Positions 61,480 through 64,000 of a stretch of DNA of 64,000 bases are shown here, in pieces (the stretch's first letter is position 1; every line of letters starts with the position of its first letter). Below the pieces are notes generated by a model. The model was not told the DNA's origin. It did no database searches and saw only the letters and a program-made list of their open reading frames with translations. Position numbers and translations under genes: made by a program. Source of the stretch: Mucilaginibacter empetricola (lineage in GTDB: Bacteria > Bacteroidota > Bacteroidia > Sphingobacteriales > Sphingobacteriaceae); contig NZ_JANUBZ010000014.1 in NCBI RefSeq assembly GCF_024808665.1, forward strand, positions 1-64,000, read 5' to 3'.

Positions 61480-63744
61480 TTATGCTACTTCGAGTTTAGA
61501 CTCTGCAGATATGGCTACCGGTATAGTAAATGAAAATTCTGTACCCTCGCCTGGCTGGCTGGTTACCCATATTTTACCGCTGCACTTTTCAACCAGATCC
61601 TTGCAAAACAGCATTCCCATACCTGTTCCCGATTCGTTGTTGGTACCTGTTTTACTATTTACCTTCCCTTTAAACAGCTTATTCAGCTGATCTTCGCTCA
61701 TGCCTATACCGGTATCTTTCACCGTTATAACATGGCTGTTATCATCCTGCTGACTGGCGGTAATTTCAATAACATCATTATCGTTCGAAAACTTAATGGC
61801 ATTGGTTAGCAAATTGCGTATAACTATCCGTATAGAATTTGGATCGGCTGATGCAATCATATTATCGGGCACGCTGTCAATCAGTTTAATGCCCTTTGCA
61901 GCTGCCTGTTCCAGATAGCTGTCCACCTCAAACGTTACTATATCCTTAATATAAAAACTCTTTGCCGAGCTATCAAAATTCTCCATCTGGCTGTTTATCC
62001 AAAATAACAGGGTATCCAAAAAGTCAGATGTATATTCCAGCTTCTTCAATACACTCGGTATCATTTCAAGCAACTGCTGGTGAGTGATGGTATCATCCTG
62101 CAACAAACTAAACAAGCCACGCAGCGTACTTAAAGGTGCTCTCAAATCGTGTGCTAAAACTGAAATCAGCCTGTCTTTTAAAATATTCAGATCATTTAGC
62201 TTTTGAGCCTGATCATCCAGATCAGTTTTTTGTTGCAATACTTCACGGTTTTTCTCTTCCAGCTTTAAATTGATGCCTTGTTGCTTACGTTTTTGCCTGT
62301 AGTAAACAATTGATACCGTTATCATAGCAATGATAATGGTTAAAAATATTAAGTTGATAAGCTGTTGCTGTTTAAGGCTTTGCTCGTATAAAATTTCTTT
62401 TTCCTGTTGCTGTTGCGCCAGCTGATGTTGTTTGTTTGCAAAATCGTGCTCCAAATTATATGAAGTTAGCTTTTGCATACTCTCATTATTGTTCAGGCTG
62501 TCTTTCAAATCAATGTATTGCCTCAATAGTTTATAAGCCGCATCATATTGCCCTAGCCCTGCAAGGGTTCTGTTCAATTGCAAGGCCGCATCCGAGCGCA
62601 CAGCTAAATTACCCAATTTACCCGCCATTTGCTGCCCTTCAACGGCATACTTATAGGCATTAACATAATCATGTTTTAAATTGTATACCGTAGCAAAACC
62701 AATTAAGGTATAAGCCTGATTGTAAACTATTTTATATTTTCGGGCTACCTGTAAAGATATATCCAGATAATTTATAGCCTTATCAAACTCTTTTTTGTGT
62801 GCATAACACAGACCCAGGTCAGTATAAATGGAACTCATACCATCCTTATCGTCCTGGCGGCGGGCAATCTTGTCAGATACGTTTAAATAAGCTATTGCCC
62901 TGTCGTAATTCTGCTGCGCAAGCCAAACTTCGCCAATATTTTCATTAACAATTCCATAACCCAGCAAATCATTGCTGGCGCGATATATACCGTAAGCCTT
63001 TTTGTAATATTCGAGCGCTTTAGGATACACCTGCATGCCGTATAAAACAAAGCCTATATCATTATAGTTAGCCGCAGCAGCCAGTTTATTGTTCAGTTTA
63101 AGGTCGATAAATAGGGCTTTATAATAATAATCAAGCGCTTTGGGTAACATGCCCTGGTTAAAATACAATATGCCTATATTTTTATAACTATCAGCTTCGT
63201 CCATTTCGTTATGAAGCTTTCTGTTTAAATCAACCGCCATATTCAAATAACGTAATGCCAGCTTATACTGGGCCAGTAAATTGTACATGCGGCCGCAAAG
63301 CGTATAACAGTTGCTTAAACCCTTATAATCTTTTATGCTTTTGTAAATAGAAATTGCTTCGTTAAAATTCTCAATAGCAAGCGGATACCTACCCTTAAAA
63401 TAATTGGCATGCGCTATTTGCAATAAGCCATTGGCAACACCCGCCTTGTAATTAATTTTGCGCGAAAGATCAATACTTTTTTGCCCGTAATAAAGAGTGC
63501 TATCAGGGTTTGATTCGAAGTAGTTGGCCGCTAGAGCGGTTAAACGGTTAATGTAAAGGGTATCTGGGGCGGCTTCGTTTTTTGACGATGCCACCAAAGT
63601 TTTCAAACTATCAACACGTCCTCTGTTGATGATTGAAAACCCGCTTAAAGAAATTAATAGAAAAGAAATAGTTAAATAAATCCTCAAGATAATACGCCCC
63701 TTATTTTCAAATACATGTTGTAACACAACTTGTGTTACAGGCAT
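61480..63744 (-). CDS. TPR-containing hybrid-type sensor histidine kinase (no receiver)
   Basis: About 754 residues from the ATG at 63744; further upstream codons lie inside the rpsT terminator and are rejected. A TTG at 63687 with AAGGGG 9 bases before it would give a cleaner signal peptide (RIYLTISFLLISLSGFSI) and may be the true start. Then six to eight TPRs in the periplasm (GLLQIAHANYFKGRYPLAIE, YKNIGILYFNQGMLPKALDY), one membrane helix (LIFLTIIIAMITVSIVYY), a coiled coil, the H-box SVLAHDLRAPLSTLRGL with the phospho-His codon at 62149-62151, N-box IVIRNLLTNAIKFS, and G-boxes VKDTGIGM and GTGMGMLFCKDLV. No response regulator is adjacent. Confidence 0.9.
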   Translation of the reverse strand: MPVTQVVLQHVFENKGRIILRIYLTISFLLISLSGFSIINRGRVDSLKTLVASSKNEAAPDTLYINRLTALAANYFESNPDSTLYYGQKSIDLSRKINYKAGVANGLLQIAHANYFKGRYPLAIENFNEAISIYKSIKDYKGLSNCYTLCGRMYNLLAQYKLALRYLNMAVDLNRKLHNEMDEADSYKNIGILYFNQGMLPKALDYYYKALFIDLKLNNKLAAAANYNDIGFVLYGMQVYPKALEYYKKAYGIYRASNDLLGYGIVNENIGEVWLAQQNYDRAIAYLNVSDKIARRQDDKDGMSSIYTDLGLCYAHKKEFDKAINYLDISLQVARKYKIVYNQAYTLIGFATVYNLKHDYVNAYKYAVEGQQMAGKLGNLAVRSDAALQLNRTLAGLGQYDAAYKLLRQYIDLKDSLNNNESMQKLTSYNLEHDFANKQHQLAQQQQEKEILYEQSLKQQQLINLIFLTIIIAMITVSIVYYRQKRKQQGINLKLEEKNREVLQQKTDLDDQAQKLNDLNILKDRLISVLAHDLRAPLSTLRGLFSLLQDDTITHQQLLEMIPSVLKKLEYTSDFLDTLLFWINSQMENFDSSAKSFYIKDIVTFEVDSYLEQAAAKGIKLIDSVPDNMIASADPNSIRIVIRNLLTNAIKFSNDNDVIEITASQQDDNSHVITVKDTGIGMSEDQLNKLFKGKVNSKTGTNNESGTGMGMLFCKDLVEKCSGKIWVTSQPGEGTEFSFTIPVAISAESKLEVA
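63719..63739. promoter_or_regulatory. Perfect 10-base palindrome upstream of the histidine kinase
   Basis: TGTAACACAA, a single C, TTGTGTTACA, with no mismatch. It sits between the rpsT terminator and the likely coding start of the kinase and next to TGTATTTG (minus strand, 63708-63715), one base off a -7 element. A regulator-binding site is suggested. Confidence 0.55.
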
Positions 63745-63786
63745 TTGTACGCAAGTAACATACAATTTTGTTCTGTCAAAATAAAA

Positions 63787-63828
63787 AAAATAAAAAAAGC
63801 CCATTTCCTTTGAGGAAAACGGGCTTTT
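63787..63828 (-). terminator. Terminator of rpsT
   Basis: AAAAGCCC (63795-63802) and GGGCTTTT (63821-63828) with an inner TTTCCT/AGGAAA stem. On the minus strand it is followed by long T-runs. It ends rpsT before the kinase gene. Confidence 0.85.
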
Positions 63829-63847
63829 CAAGAAATATTTTTTTACC

Positions 63848-64000
63848 TTATTTAAGGTTATTTACAAATTTGGTAAGCTTTGATTTATTATTCGAAGCTT
63901 TGTTTTTATGAATAACGTTCTTTTTTGCTAAACGGTCAAGCATTGATGTAACCTTACTCAAAAGCACACTCGCGTCAGCTTTGATGGTTGTGCTTCTTAA
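63848..64000 (-). CDS. rpsT: 30S ribosomal protein S20, partial (N-terminus outside window)
   Basis: The last 50 codons and stop of rpsT in the minus frame, continuing beyond the window edge. Visible C-terminus: LRSTTIKADASVLLSKVTSM then LDRLAKKNVIHKNKASNNKS and KLTKFVNNLK. KKNVIHKNKASNNKSKLTKF is the conserved S20 C-terminal helix. S20 binds the 5' domain of 16S rRNA early in 30S assembly. Followed by a strong terminator. Confidence 0.93.
   Translation of the reverse strand, partial: LRSTTIKADASVLLSKVTSMLDRLAKKNVIHKNKASNNKSKLTKFVNNLK

Overview
The window looks like a chromosomal segment of a member of the Bacteroidota, most likely family Sphingobacteriaceae (Mucilaginibacter/Pedobacter type). 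The grounds are the AT-leaning base composition, many exact TAnnTTTG -7 promoter elements (the Bacteroidota sigma-A consensus), Bacteroidota-restricted families (DUF4294, DUF4783, DUF6089, PorT, tandem Skp/OmpH), a bacillithiol gene, a long NuoL, a PurF-like enzyme of 635 residues and an L-lysine 6-aminotransferase. The genus is inference. No rRNA, tRNA, CRISPR array, prophage or transposase was seen; most of the window is housekeeping with small accessory insertions.

Layout. 0.2-3.3 kb: D-cysteine desulfhydrase/ACC deaminase-like enzyme, lat, and an unknown winged-helix-like protein. 3.4-5.2 kb (minus): DUF4294 protein, glutathione peroxidase, bshB1. 5.3-10.3 kb (plus): bifunctional RelA/SpoT, Fur-family regulator, a two-gene AbiEii-type toxin-antitoxin module, purA. 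10.6-12.9 kb: small XRE regulator with a palindromic upstream region, pabB, and a DUF2071 gene that overlaps pabB tail to tail. 12.9-15.1 kb (minus): DUF4783, nadC, plsY. 15.4-22.7 kb: gpmI with a lipoprotein gene, a TPR protein, lon, two outer-membrane proteins (one LpxR-like). 22.8-30.6 kb: arfB, cmk, a 42-residue membrane peptide, dCMP deaminase, sugar MFS transporter, LysE exporter, PurF-like enzyme, exported sugar isomerase/epimerase. 31.1-42.2 kb (minus): amt, then nuoH-I-J-K-L-M, a MuiA-like DUF4139 gene and nuoN. 42.4-45.5 kb: S10 peptidase, NmrA-like SDR, murI. 45.6-54.4 kb (minus): hydrolase-CBS-nadK-DUF6089-exbD-uppS-bamA-skp-skp, an envelope biogenesis block. 54.8-60.2 kb (minus): YqeY, SDR, ubiE-porT, quinone oxidoreductase, VOC protein and two small unknowns. 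60.3-64 kb: engB-osmC, TPR histidine kinase, and the 3' end of rpsT cut by the window edge.

The most unusual signal is between genes. At a dozen places the intergenic DNA consists of short tandem words with a strict 7- or 8-base period (for example TTCATTGG, TCATTGG, AGTCNNN, TTGATTGA, GAAAACT). They are often arranged as two opposed arrays that could fold on each other and that run exactly from one stop codon to the next gene's start or stop. The same few words, and even 20-base identical phrases, recur at distant loci. Separate dispersed elements also occur: a double-hairpin CTCTCCAAAGGAGAG palindrome (two copies), a 40-base repeat (two copies) and a multi-hairpin GACTCACCC element.

Other points of note are a toxin-antitoxin pair embedded between fur and purA without an obvious promoter; -7 elements only 4-5 bases from the start codon (pabB, gpmI, murI), which suggests leaderless mRNAs; a perfect palindrome in front of the histidine kinase; and a complex I cluster that lacks nuoA-G and carries a DUF4139 insertion.
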